Source: Auxenochlorella pyrenoidosa
Lineage: Eukaryota; Chlorophyta; Trebouxiophyceae; Chlorellales; Chlorellaceae
Assembly: GCA_001430745.1 (NCBI GenBank)
Contig: KQ482039.1
Location: 111,264 to 131,420, forward strand
DNA: 20,157 nt
Direction of reading: 5' to 3'
Position 1 is the stretch's first letter. Each line of letters opens with the position of its first letter. Below are positions 8,204 to 18,615 of the stretch, in pieces. The position numbers and the translations under genes were made by a program. Under the pieces are notes generated by a model. That model saw nothing but the letters and a program-made list of their open reading frames with translations, was not told where the DNA came from and did not search any database.

Positions 8204-10996
8204 ATGGCTGTGAGGGAAGCTACGCCATCGGACATCACCGCGCTATTGGTAGCCCTGAATGATGCCTCATCAAGGGCTTCGACAGATGGAAACCAGGACC
8301 CGGCGCTGGCCGATGTGACCCGTCTGGCAGCAGCTGCCACTGCAGTTGCCGAGGGCGGCGTGAGCGCCGCCGACGCGTCTTGCGCGCAAGCCCTGCTTCG
8401 CCTCTTGCGGCAGTTTGGGTGCGTTTGGCCCCGGCCTGTGGAGTTCCAGCATGCCCGGGTGCCCAAATAGTGCTGCACACCCTACAGCAATGCGCCGCAC
8501 CAACCGCCCCCCTGTGTGCACCAAAGAACCCTGGCCCCGCCATTAGGCCTCCATGACAGCACCTCCTTGAGCCGCACCCTGCCCAATGCCTCCTCCCCCT
8601 TGCAGCTGGACTGGCTCTGAGTTTGCGCTGCCCCTGGATGCCCGCAACCTTGCGACCCGCCTGCACTTCTGTCTGTATGATACCCTGAGCGCTGCCGGCC
8701 ACGGCGCGTACGCGGCCGTCTTTCGTGCCCGCTGCCGCGCCAGCGGCGAGCAGGTCGCGCTCAAGCGCATGCGCCTGGAGGGGGCGGAGGAGGATGGCCT
8801 TCCGGTGGTGGCGCTGCGAGAGGTGTCCCTGCTGCGACAGCTGGCAGACAGCCCCCACATTGTACAGTGAGCAGGGGCCCGGGCATCGCGCCTGCGCCGC
8901 GCACCCGCTGCGCACTTCTGTGCTGCTTCCTCTGTCCTGAGGCTGCTGGCAGCAGCGCCCTGGCCTCCTGCCATGGACAAATGCTGCCCTCCCCCTCCTG
9001 GCAGGCTGTTGGATGTGCTTTGGGACCGCAGCAGGATGGTGCTGGTCTTTGAGGCCATGGGGCGGGACCTGAGGGCACACCTGGACCTGGAGCCAGCTGC
9101 CCAGCAGCTGCCCGCCATCAAGGTACGCGCTGAGACGTGCCAACGCGCGCACGGACAGCGGCGCCTGCAGGCCAGCTGCGCCTGCGGGCAGCCTGGGGTG
9201 CGGGGTGCCACCGCTGTGGGAGCCCGGCAGGGGCGGCTGACGCGGGAGGCGCACGCTGCGCAGCAGACCGTTGCTGGCGCGCGCCAAGCCTGGGTCCGGC
9301 GCTGCTAAGCGCCGCCACGCGCGCCTCGCCTCTGCCCACCGCCTCGCAGTCTGTGATGTACCAAGTGCTGGCTGGCCTGGCCTATGCCCACGCTCGAGGC
9401 GTGTGGCACCGCGACATCAAGCCGGCGAATGTTCTGATCGACCCCGCCTCGGGGCTGGTCAAAGTTGCAGACTGGGGGCTGGCCAGGAGCACCACGCCGC
9501 AGCTGCGGGCATACACACAAGAGGTGGGGCTAGCGGGCATCAAGCCTAAACCAACCCAAACCAGCCTGTGTGTGTGTATGTGTGTGTGTGTGAGACTGAC
9601 CATGACCACGGCGTGATCAGACCGCCCCCCCCGCCCCCCGCCCCGTCCTGATTGCATCCTGATTGTGTGCGTTTGAGGTTTCCCCTGGCTCGCCCCGTCT
9701 GTGTGCGCGGGGCGGGGTGAGGGGCTGAGGGCGTGCTGCGGAGGATGGCAGCGTCAAACATTCCAGGAGCACCTTGCACCTGACAGCCGCTGGCCCTGCC
9801 CACCCTTGGGTCCCAGGCCCCAGGCCGCACCCCACCTCAGCCCCCCACCCCACCCGACCCCACACCCCTCCCCCCAGCAAATTGTTACCCTTCTGTACCC
9901 CCCACCCCTCCTCCACGACAGGTCGTCACCCTGTGGTACCGCGCCCCCGAGCTGCTCCTGGGCTCGCCACACTACACCTCTGCCGTGGACGCCTGGAGCG
10001 CTGGCTGCATCCTTGCTGAGCTGGCCACCGGGCAGCCCCTGTTCATGGGAGACAGCCACATCGGCCAGCTGCTGGCCGTCTTCGGCCTGCTGGGCACGCC
10101 GGGGGAGGGGGAGTGGCCGGGCGTGAGCGTGCTGCCCGACTGGCAGGGCTGCTTCCCGCAGTGGAGGCCTCGGGACCTGGGCGAGGTGCGTGAGGCCGGG
10201 GGCTAAGGGTGCATGGGTGTTGGCACGGGCAAGGGATGGATGGCCAGGGCGAGCCTGTGCGAGCGCTGAGACGGCCGCGTGCCAGGGGAGGGCTGGGCGG
10301 CGGCGCGCTGCTGGCCCCTGACAGCCCGTGGGCGGCCCCTCAGGCACAGCGCACCTCAGGCCAGACAGTAGCCTCCTGCCTCGCTCCACACTGTTCCCTG
10401 CCCTGCCCCTGCCTGCCTGCAGGCGGTGCCTCAGCTGGATGCCCCTGGCCTCGACCTGCTGTCCCAGCTGCTGCGCTTGGACCCCTCCCGCCGCCCCTCC
10501 TGCCGGGCCGCCCTGGCGCACCCCTGGTTTGATGAGGTGCGGGCGGCAGAGGAGGCGCGGGCGCGGGCAACGCTCACGACGGTGACGGCCGCCCGGCGGG
10601 CGCGGCGGGCACGGCGGGCGGCGGCGCTGGCCCGGGCCGACCTGCTACTGCCGCAGAGCGGTGAGGCTGGGCCGCGGGGTGCCAGCGCGGCTCCCGTGGA
10701 GCTGGCGAAACGCGCAGTGCTGAGAGCAGGCCTAGAAGCTCCTGTGATGTGTTCTGCGTGCCGGCGACGAGCGGCACGCCTGGATAAAAAACAATCTGCT
10801 GACGCGCTGGCATCCCCGCTGGCCTGCAGGCCCCAGCACGCCTCCCCGCGGCGGCGAGCACATGCCGGCTCGCCAGGCGGCAGCCACCGGCCTGCCTGCT
10901 GCAGAGGATGCACCGCCCGCCTCTGATGCACCGCACTCAGTGCACCCTCCCCTGGCCCCAGCCAGCACAAGCAGCGCCCCGGCGACAGAGCCGTGA
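8204..10996 (+). CDS. CDKB-like cyclin-dependent protein kinase with a DWG motif; 7 exons
   Basis: Exons are 8204-8418, 8606-8866, 9005-9122, 9350-9523, 9922-10185, 10423-10660 and 10905-10996, giving 453 residues. Residues 1-95 are an Ala-rich extension with no recognised domain. The kinase domain shows a glycine loop GHGAYA (103-108), VALK with K125, a PSTAIRE-type helix LPVVALRE (E144), HRDIKPAN with catalytic D220 and K222, DWG at 239-241 in place of DFG, activation-loop T254 in AYTQE, then [12 protein letters not shown]. The C-lobe ([32 protein letters not shown]) is closest to plant CDKB, which reads DLG where most kinases read DFG. CDKB kinases act at G2/M with cyclins. All catalytic residues are present, so activity is plausible. 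The ATG at 8204 (GCATGGC) is the first in frame. The last intron is less certain: without it the frame would stop at 10926 after a different tail. Confidence 0.85.
9567..9592. repeat. (TG)n microsatellite in CDK intron 4
   Basis: This is a TG run with one TA interruption, 43 bases after the intron 4 donor of the kinase gene. No function is evident. Confidence 0.9.
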
Positions 10997-11611
10997 GCTG
11001 CCGGACGTCAGCACGTGCCCAGCGCTCCCGCCTTGCACAAGGCCGTGGCTTGCCCTCCCACCGTTTCAGAGCTTTCAAGAACCGCCCGCCCTCTATCCCT
11101 GCCCACAAGCCAACCCCTCCCCCGTCCCCCGATGCATTCCAGCATTTCCTGAAGACTATGCTGCAGCTGTAGTGCCATGCGGCACGCCCATGTTTTTGCT
11201 CCAAACACTGCCACAGGTCCACGCCCATTGCACCCCCGCACCTAGAAGCTCTCAGCAACTTTTAGAAGCCCCTCTGGCATCCAGCCAACTGCTCCGTACT
11301 TACCCTTCTCTCCTCAAGGTAGCATCAAGGTATATCCGGCCCTTCTGCTTCCAGGATGAACAGTTTTCTTAGCAAACCATTTTTGCTGCCCAGCCACAGT
11401 ACATGTATGTGGTGCTCTCTACCTATGGTGCTCTCCGCCCAGCCCTCCTGCCCCGTCTTGCCACCTTAGCGTAAATTTACTGGTTCATTGCAGGCACTAC
11501 TCTCTGTTGTCTTCATTGTTCATTTTGCTCACTGCATTGCAAAGCACAACAGTGCACGCTGAGACGTGACTCAGCCGCTCAGGACTGCTCCCAGGGCTGC
11601 CCACCCGCCTC
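10997..11611. other. Convergent intergenic region (3' UTRs of the CDK and MYND-A genes)
   Basis: This 615-bp stretch lies between two genes that point towards each other. It contains no credible coding exon. The part from about 11340 to 11560 is clearly more AT-rich than its surroundings, as expected for 3' flanks. No TGTAA appears on either strand here. Bases from about 11481 onward resemble 15301 onward, so the MYND-A 3' flank belongs to the tandem duplication. Confidence 0.6.
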
Positions 11612-14600
11612 CTATGCATCCCGCGCCCCCGCCAGCAGGCGGCATGCTGCGTGGTGCCCTGCCCGCCAGTCGGCCACGCTGCAGTCGCGGCAGCAGTAGC
11701 GCGCCACGCGGCACCCCGTGCACAGCTTGCCGCGCCTGCCAGTCGCCTCCAGGTTGGGGCAGGCCAGGTGGGCGCAGCTGGTGCGGGTGGCGGCGGCCTG
11801 CGCCAGCTCTAGCTGCGCTGCCTGCTGGCGCTCGGGGGCCGCGTCCTGCTCCTGCCAGTGGGCCTGAAGCGCCGCAGCCAGGCGAGCGCTTGCTGGCTGG
11901 GTGTGCTCAAAGAGCTCATCTGACCAGTTTGTGGCACAGGCCTCCTCGTGAGCAGATGCCAGCGCCTGAATGTCCCGCTGCAGCTGCGCCCGGCGGCTCT
12001 GGGGCATGCCAGAGCTCTCTGCTTCCCTGAGGGCAAGCTTTGCCTCTGTGACCAGGCAGGCCAGTGCTGCGGTGCTGGCGTCAAGCATGTTGTTGAAGGC
12101 TCCCTCAAGTTGGGCCCCTCCGGAGGATCCAGGCACGTCCAGGGATGCCGCCACGCCACCGCTTAAGAGCACCTGAGCGGTAAAGCGAGGGTGTTGCTCT
12201 GCACCCAGAAAGGCAGCAGTCCAGCACTTGACAGTCGCCACCTCGCCCTGCGAAAGAGCAGGCACAGCATGCTGCTGGTTAATGGCTGGTGTTTGGGGCC
12301 GGCTCAAGAGCATGGGCGCCCAGGGAACGCGCCCGGGACGCCGCCCTCCGGCAACGCAGCAGCAGCCCTCACCTTGGGCAGTGCGCACAGCAGCTCGTGC
12401 AGCAGGCCCAGCAGGCTGGGGCTCCAAGCAGCCGGCAGGCTCGACCTGGCCAGGCCAGCAGTCAGGGCTGCGGCAAGCTTGGTGCAGGCTCCCGGGTGCC
12501 GCAGGATGGCGGCCCTGCAGCCTGGCGCCTGCATGGCTGCCTGAACCGCGGCAAGAAAGGCAGCCTCCATGCCCTGTGCCGCCCTGCAGGCCGACAGCAT
12601 GGATCGAAGGTCAAACACTCAGCACAAATGGCTATAGATTGGGCAACCCCAGGGTGGCTGGCTCTTGCATGCCTGCTCCCTGCACAGCCTGCCAGAACCT
12701 GCGATCACACAACAGGGCTGGCATTGAATGCAGACAGCTGCCGCCTTCCTGCCCTCACCTGACGCCCAGCAGCAGCCTATCCAGCCGTGACGCTCCAACG
12801 AACGTACCACACAGCAGGAGTAGCAGGGGCAGCACTGGCTGCTCTGAATCTGGCAGCGCCGCAGCTGCCATGGCCCGCGCGGCGGCAGACCAGTGCACAG
12901 CACGGCAGCTGGCTTCGAACAGCAGCATAATGGCCGAGGCCAGCTCAGCAGCAGGCGCGCTGCCATGCTGCGCACACCACGCTGCGGCGGTGGCAGCGGC
13001 GCTCGCCACAGCGAGCAATTCCACGACAAGGGCGGGCACTACTGGAGCCTGAGCGGTGGGATAGTCTGCCACGTGTGGGGCGGCAGCCGCAAGCAGCGGC
13101 AGGAGGCGGCATGCCTCTGCTCCGGCAGCAACCCATGCCGGCGCAGCTGCCGCACCGCCCGGCAGCTCGGCAGCTCCGGCTCCCACCACCAAGCTGCAGG
13201 CAATCGCCACCCAGCTGAGCAGCTGAGGGCCCCAGCTGACCGCCGGCTGCGCACCAGCAAAGTTGAGCCTGACACCAAGCTGCAGCAGGCGTGTGAGGCA
13301 GGGCAGCAGGGGGAGCAGCGTCACTGCAGCCGGCTCTGCTATGCCCCTGCTCATGACCTCATCACTGAGGCTGCACAGCAAAAATGCTGCATCGTGGCTG
13401 CGCTGTAGCTCGTCGACGCTGGCTGGGCCGGGCAGCAGCTGCAGCACTGTGGCGGCGGCGCGGAGCAGGCGCAGCAGGCTGGCGTCGTCTGCTGCGGCTG
13501 CGTGGCGCCCCACCGCTGCTTGCAGCGGCGGCAAGGCGAGAGCGGCTGCCACACGCACCACCACGCCCCACTCCACGCCGCCGGCAGGCTGCCTGTCCTT
13601 CGGCAGGCGAAGAACGACTGCCGCCATGCAGAGACTACGCAGCAGCGAGCCGACCAGCAAGGCCGACAGGGGCTGGTCTGCCTCAAGCTGCCTGCAGTGC
13701 TGGCTGAACTCTGGTGCGGTGCACAGCGCGGCGGCAATGTGATCCAGCCCGGGCGGCAGGCCCATGGTGCAGTTGGCAACAGCAGCTGCAAGGAGGGTCC
13801 TCGTGGCAGCATGGTCAGGAAAAGCTGAGGACATGGCCCACTGGCAGCGCAAGCCTTCTGCGTTGCTGAAAGCGCAACAAGCCATAGGCACCAAAAATTG
13901 CTCTGTTTGCAGTAATTTGCTGGCCTGCATCCCCACCCACATTGAAATTTAACACACTCACCCACATCCAACCCAATTCCCCCACAGGCATGAACTCACG
14001 CAGCGGGGCAACCTCCAGCGCGGCCAGCCCAGCCCGCAGCCAGGGCAGCAGGGCGTTGGGGGCCACTACTTGCTGCGCAAAATCGCCCAGCGCTCCGCTG
14101 TCGCTGGCCAGCAGCAGGCAGCTCGTCATGCCTCTGAACTGGGCCCTGACACTGCCTGCCAGCAGGCTGCGAGCCAGCTGGGTGCTGGCTCCTGCTGGCG
14201 CGCTCTGCACTCTCGCCATCAAAAGCTCGGCTTGCAGCCGCCCGCTGCCCTGCAACAGCCGGGCTGCCCGACACACCTCCAGAGCATCTTCCCTGCTGGC
14301 GGCCAGGGCGCTAGCCACTGTCGCCGCCCCGCCGGTGGCTGGGAAGCATTCCAGCAGCATGGCATTCGCTATGTGCAGCTCGGAGTCAGTATCCATGGCT
14401 CGCAGCTGCCATTGCAGCTTCTCATCCCACGACGCCAGCTGGCGGGCCAGCCTGCAAACTAGCCTGCAGCACAGGGCAGCGGCAGGCGGCCGCAGGCGGC
14501 TGTCGGTCGCCATCAGCGTTTCGTATGCTTATGCTGTCGCTCCTGGCCAACTCTGGGCGGTCCTTAGTGCTGGCTCCTGAGCAGCGAGGGCTGAGACTCA

Positions 14601-14950
14601 CCCGATGAGCTCGGCCCTCTCAGCAGCGGACGGCTGCTCGGCTTGCAGGTCGCGTTCCTTGGTCAGTTCGTAGAAGTGCGCCAGTGCAGGTACGGTGCCC
14701 CAGGCCAACGGAGAAGTGTGCTGCCTGAGTGCCGTCAGCGCGCTGTGGATCTCGGCCCAGGCAGAGCTCATGGCTGTAAGGGGAGCAGGGCAGCAGGGGA
14801 GGAGGAGTAAGGCAAGCGAGGGTGGCGGCAAGGTAGCACTGTCCGAGGTTGTGCCCATGGCGGGGTATGGCGTGCCCGCTGCTCTCCCTGCTCGTGGCGG
14901 CAACCCTGTCGCAGGCAGCGCCGCAGCGCTCGATGGCTCAGAGTGGATCG
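11481..14950 (-). repeat. Tandem gene duplication, unit A (about 3.5 kb)
   Basis: Corresponding points in units A and B are offset by 3807-3844 bp: exon 3 start 13824/17631, exon 5 start 12247/16056, exon 1 start 14771/18615, 3' flank 11481/15301. Both units lie in the same orientation on minus. Similarity is highest in the last exon and weak in introns and upstream DNA. The outer limits are approximate because the flanks fade gradually. Confidence 0.8.
11612..14771 (-). CDS. MYND-type zinc-finger protein, tandem copy A; 5 exons, intact
   Basis: Exons on the minus strand are 14602-14771, 14000-14463, 12759-13824, 12373-12583 and 11612-12247, totalling 2547 nt or 848 residues. Every junction keeps frame, and copy B has the same junctions. 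Residues 1 to about 790 are Ala/Leu-rich and look helical, perhaps a solenoid; I recognise no family there. A MYND finger closes the protein at about residues 795-839 (bases 11642-11776): CAHLAC, then CTGC, YCCRDC, and WRAGHHAAC. This fits the C-C-C-C-YC-C-W-GH-C ligand pattern, although the usual YCxxxCQ glutamine is serine. MYND fingers bind proline-rich peptides, and chlorophytes have many MYND proteins of unknown role. The start MSSAW is chosen because it is conserved in copy B while sequence upstream of it is not. Confidence 0.75.
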
Positions 14951-15402
14951 ACAGCGTGTCCAAGTCGAATTCGGGGCCAGCTGCAGTCACAGCTCCATGC
15001 AGTTGGGGATCATTATACACAAACAACACGCACCGCCGCAGGCCCCCGGCCGCACCCGTAGCAGCTCTGTTCATTCGGCTTGGCAGCCAGGGACATTTTT
15101 TTGTTTCCCACCTGCCCTGTTGCTTCGTACCCTTCCTTCTGTTAATAAGCATGTTTCCCACTGTAAGCACGATCGTGCAGCCGCTTCCCGCCGACAGCAG
15201 CCAGCAGAGAACTGAAGAGTGAGGTGTGGAAAGGCGGCATGTGCACAGCGTACTGGCTCGAGGCCAGGGCGGTTTTGCTCTATGAGGGTGGGATTCTTAG
15301 TGGTGCATTGCAGGCACTGCTCTTTGCCACATTCATGCTCAATGATTTTCCATGGCGCAGCAGTGCATGCTGAGAGATTAAAAATGGAATGGCTGCTCAG
15401 GA
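14772..15402. other. Spacer between MYND copies A and B
   Basis: This 631-bp stretch holds the presumed promoter of copy A and the 3' flank of copy B. On minus, the frame of copy A exon 1 stays open upstream to about 15170, but copy B does not share that extension, so I treat it as non-coding. Bases 14772 to about 14950 align loosely with 18616 to about 18770 upstream of copy B. Bases 15301-15400 align with the 3' flank of copy A. Confidence 0.55.
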
Positions 15403-17644
15403 CTACTCCCGGGCCTGCCCACCTGTGTCCTCTGCCTCCCGCGCCGCCGCCAGCAGGCGGCACGCTGCCCGGTGCCCCGCCCGCCAGTCGGCCACGCTGC
15501 AGTCGCGGCAGCAGTAGCGCGCCACGCGGCACCCCGTGCACAGCTTGCCGCGTCTGCCAGTCGCCTCCAGGTTGGGGCAGGCCAGGTGGGCGCAGCTGGC
15601 GCGGGCGGCGGCGGCCTGCGCCAGCTCCAGCTGCGCTGCCTGCTGGCGCTCGGGGGCCGCGTCCTGCTCCTGCCAGTGGGCCTGCAGCGCCGCAGCCAGG
15701 GACATGCCTGCTGGCTGGTCCTGGCCAAAGAGCTCGCCTGGGCTGCCTGTGGCACTCGCCTCCTCGAGAGCAGCCGAAAACAGCTGGATGTCCCGCTGCA
15801 GCTGCGCCCGGCGGCTCTGAGGCATGCCTGAGCCCTCCGCTTCATGCAGGGCAGCCTGTGCTGCTCCAGTCAGGCGGACCAGTGCAGAGGTGCTGGCGAC
15901 AAGCATGCTGTTGAAGGCTCCCTCAAGTTGGGCCCCAGCAGGCGCGGCCAGGGAAGCCACCACGCCACCGCTGGAGACCAGCTGGGCAGCAAAGCGGGGG
16001 TGTTGCTGGGCAGCCTGAAAGGCAGCCGTCCACCGCTCGACTGTCGCCACCTCGCCCTGCGAAAGAGCAGGCACAGCATGCTGCTGCTTTAGTGGCCGGC
16101 GACGGCTGCTAATTTAAGAGCATGGGCGCCCAAGGAATGCGCCCGTGACGCCGCCCAGCGGCAGCGTAGCAGCACCCCTCACCTTGGGCAGCGCGCACAG
16201 CAGCTCGCACAGCAGGCCCAGCAGGTTGGGGCTCCACGCAGCCGGCAGGCTTGACTTGGCCAGGCCAGCTGTCAGGGCCGAGACAAGCCTGTTGCAGGCC
16301 ACTGCGTCTCGCAGGACGGCGTCCCTGCAGCCTGGCGCCCGCATCGCTGCCTGAACCGAGGCAAGAAAGGCAGCCTCCATGCCCTGCGCCGCCCTGCAGG
16401 CCGGCGGCACACCCTGAGGTCAGACAGACGGCAGCAAGGGCTGTAGTCTGAACAGGCATGGGCCGGTTAACTCCTTCCTGTTCCCTGCCCAGCCTGCTGA
16501 AAAACTGAATCACACAACAGGACTGCCTGCGAACATTTGGACATGCGCTGCCTTCCTGCCCTCACCTGGTGCCCAGCAGCCCCCTATCCCCCAGCTGCAC
16601 TGCCGCTCCAACGGAGAACTCAGACAGTAGGAGCAGCAGGGGCAGCACTGGCCGCGCTGCATTTGGCAGCGCTGCAGCTGCCATGGCCAGCGCGTTGGCA
16701 GACCAGTGCACGGCGCGGCAGCTGGCTTCGAACAGCAGCACGACTGCAGACGCCAGCTCAGCACCTGGGGCGCTACCCTGCTTCGTGTACCGCACTGCGG
16801 CGGTGGCAGCAGCGCTTGCCGCAGTCAGCAAATTCTTGACGAGGGAGGGCACCACGGAAGCCTGAGCCGTGGGATAGCCTGCCAGTTGCGGGGCAGCAGC
16901 TGCAAGCAGCGGCAGGAGGCGGCATGCCTCTGCTCCAAAAGCGCACCATGCCTGCGCGGCTGCCGCACCGCCCGGCAGCTCGGCAGCTTTGGCTGCCTCC
17001 AAAAAGATGCAGGAAATCGCTGCCCAGCTGCACAGCTGAGGGCCCCAGCCATCCGCCGGCTGCGCACCAGCAAAGCCTAGCCGGGCACCCAGCTGCAGCA
17101 GGCGCGTGAGGCAGGGCAGCAGGGGGAGCAGCACCACTGCAGCCTGCTCTGCCATGCCTCGGCCCATGACCTCCTCAGCAATGCAGGCCACCAGGAATGC
17201 CGCATTGCGGCTGCTCTGCAGCTCGTCGATGCTGGCTGGGCCAGGCAGCAGCTGCAGCACTGTGGCGGCGGCGCGGAGCAGGAGCAGCAGGCTGGCGTCG
17301 TCTGCCGCGGCTGCGTGGCGCCCCACCGCTGCGTGCAGCGGCGGCGAGGCGAGAGTGGCCGCCAGGCGCTCCACCACAAGCCATTCCAGGCCGCTTTCGA
17401 GCTGCCTGTCCCGCGGCAGGCGAAGAATGACTGCCGCTGTGCAGAGGCTGCGCAGCAGCGAGCCGACCAGGGAGGCCGACAGGGACTGGTCTGCCTCCAG
17501 CTGCCTGCAGTGCTGGCTGAACTCTGCTGTGGTGCACAGAACGGATGCAAGGAGGTCCAGCCTGGACGGCAGGCCCATGTTGCCGTTGGCAGCAGCTGCA
17601 ACGGGGGTCATCAGGGCAGCCAAGTTAGGAACTGCAGATGACAT
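15403..17644 (-). CDS. Possible N-terminally shortened MYND protein from the intact part of copy B
   Basis: An ATG at 17642-17644, inside the 3' end of what is intron 2 in the full-length model, is in frame with exon 3 and opens with MSSAVPNL. Reading from it through exons 3 (to 16566), 4 (16183-16393) and 5 (15403-16056) gives 647 codons without a stop, ending in a complete MYND finger. Copy A has an ATG at the same place (13832-13834, MSSAF), also in frame. If transcription can start within or just before this intron, copy B could still make a protein lacking the first 200 or so residues. This is an alternative reading of the same locus, with no promoter evidence. Confidence 0.4.
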
Positions 17645-18615
17645 GGCTCACCGGCATAGCCAGCTTGCCCTCCTGCTGTTTCGTCGCGGGGCAAAAAGCC
17701 GTAAGCACTGACAGATGCTCTCTTGCAGTGTGCTGCAAAGCACATGCACGCCTACGCATGCACACACGCCCATGCACCCCACCCTACCCCGCCCACCAAA
17801 CCACCCCCAGAGCAAGTACTCACGCAGAGGGGCGGCCCGTAGCGCAGCCAGCCCAGCTCGCAGCCAGGGCAGCAGCGCGTTGAGAGGCACTACTTGGTGC
17901 GCAAATTCGCTGAACACCCCCTGGCAGTATGCCAGCATCAGGCACTGCCTCATGGCTTCGAACTGGGCTATGATGGTGGATGTCAGCAGGCTGCGAGCCT
18001 GCTGGGTGCTGGCTGCGGGGGGGCTGATCTGCGCCCTCGCCATCAAGAGCTTGCAGCCGCCCGCTGCCCTGCACCAGCCGGGCTGCCCGGCACACCTCCA
18101 GAGCAACTTCCCTGCTGGCGGCCAGGGCGCTAGCGACTCTCGCCGCCGCATTGATGGCGTAGCTGCAGGCTGGCACCATGGCCATCACACAGCGCAGCTC
18201 GGGGCCATCGTCAGTGTTTGCAGCTGCCGCTGCAGCTCCCCATCCCATGAAGCCAGCTGGCGGGCCAGCCTGCAAACCAGTCTGCAGTGCGGGGCGGCGG
18301 CAGGCGGCGGCAAGCTGCGGCAAGCGGCGGTTGTGGGTGACCGTCTGAGTGTTGTATGCTGTTCACATAAAGGGAGGAGACGGTCGCTTTTGGCCAAATC
18401 CGGGGGAGCTCCGAGGCCAGTTTCAAACCTGCGGCTCACCTCGTGAGCTCGCCCTTCTCGGCCGCTGTGGGCTCCACGGCCTGCAGCGGCTGCAGCGCCA
18501 ATGCTTCGGCCAGGACTTGAAACTGTATGAGTTCGTGTGCGAGGCCTGGCGTTGCCAGAGAAGTGTGCTGCAGTGCTTCCAGTCCGCTGCGGATATTGGC
18601 CCAGGCAGAGCTCAT
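15403..18615 (-). pseudogene. MYND-type zinc-finger paralog, tandem copy B; frame broken in exon 2
   Basis: Exons homologous to copy A are 18440-18615, 17824-18281, 16566-17631, 16183-16393 and 15403-16056. Exons 3 and 4 have exactly the copy A lengths (1066 and 211 nt), and every intron phase agrees. Exon 2 is 6 nt shorter than in A because of two separate changes: one base fewer near 18200-18220 and five fewer near 18048-18052. Translation from the start therefore meets a TGA at 18185-18187 after about 90 codons. Copy A-like sequence between the two indels (ASALAASRE, LEVCRAARL) lies in another frame, and the original frame resumes after the second. Exons 3-5 are fully open and the MYND finger (15460-15594) keeps all ligands. 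This may be a young pseudogene, a gene rescued by an internal start, or a sequence error. Confidence 0.65.

Noticed and set aside
6487..8478. A 663-codon open frame on minus, antisense to RRP9 and its 3' flank
   Set aside because: It has low-complexity Arg/Ala/Gly/Pro composition, spans RRP9 exons and introns alike, and shows no domain. It is the expected shadow of very GC-rich DNA with few stop codons.
12893..13408. Plus-strand frames opposite the MYND exons as separate genes
   Set aside because: They are reverse-strand shadows of well-supported exons that are conserved between the two copies in the minus frame.
14598..15170. Upstream in-frame extension of MYND copy A exon 1 (about 130 extra residues)
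   Set aside because: Copy B does not share the extension: its frame differs and conservation begins at MSSAW. The extension reads like random translation of spacer DNA.
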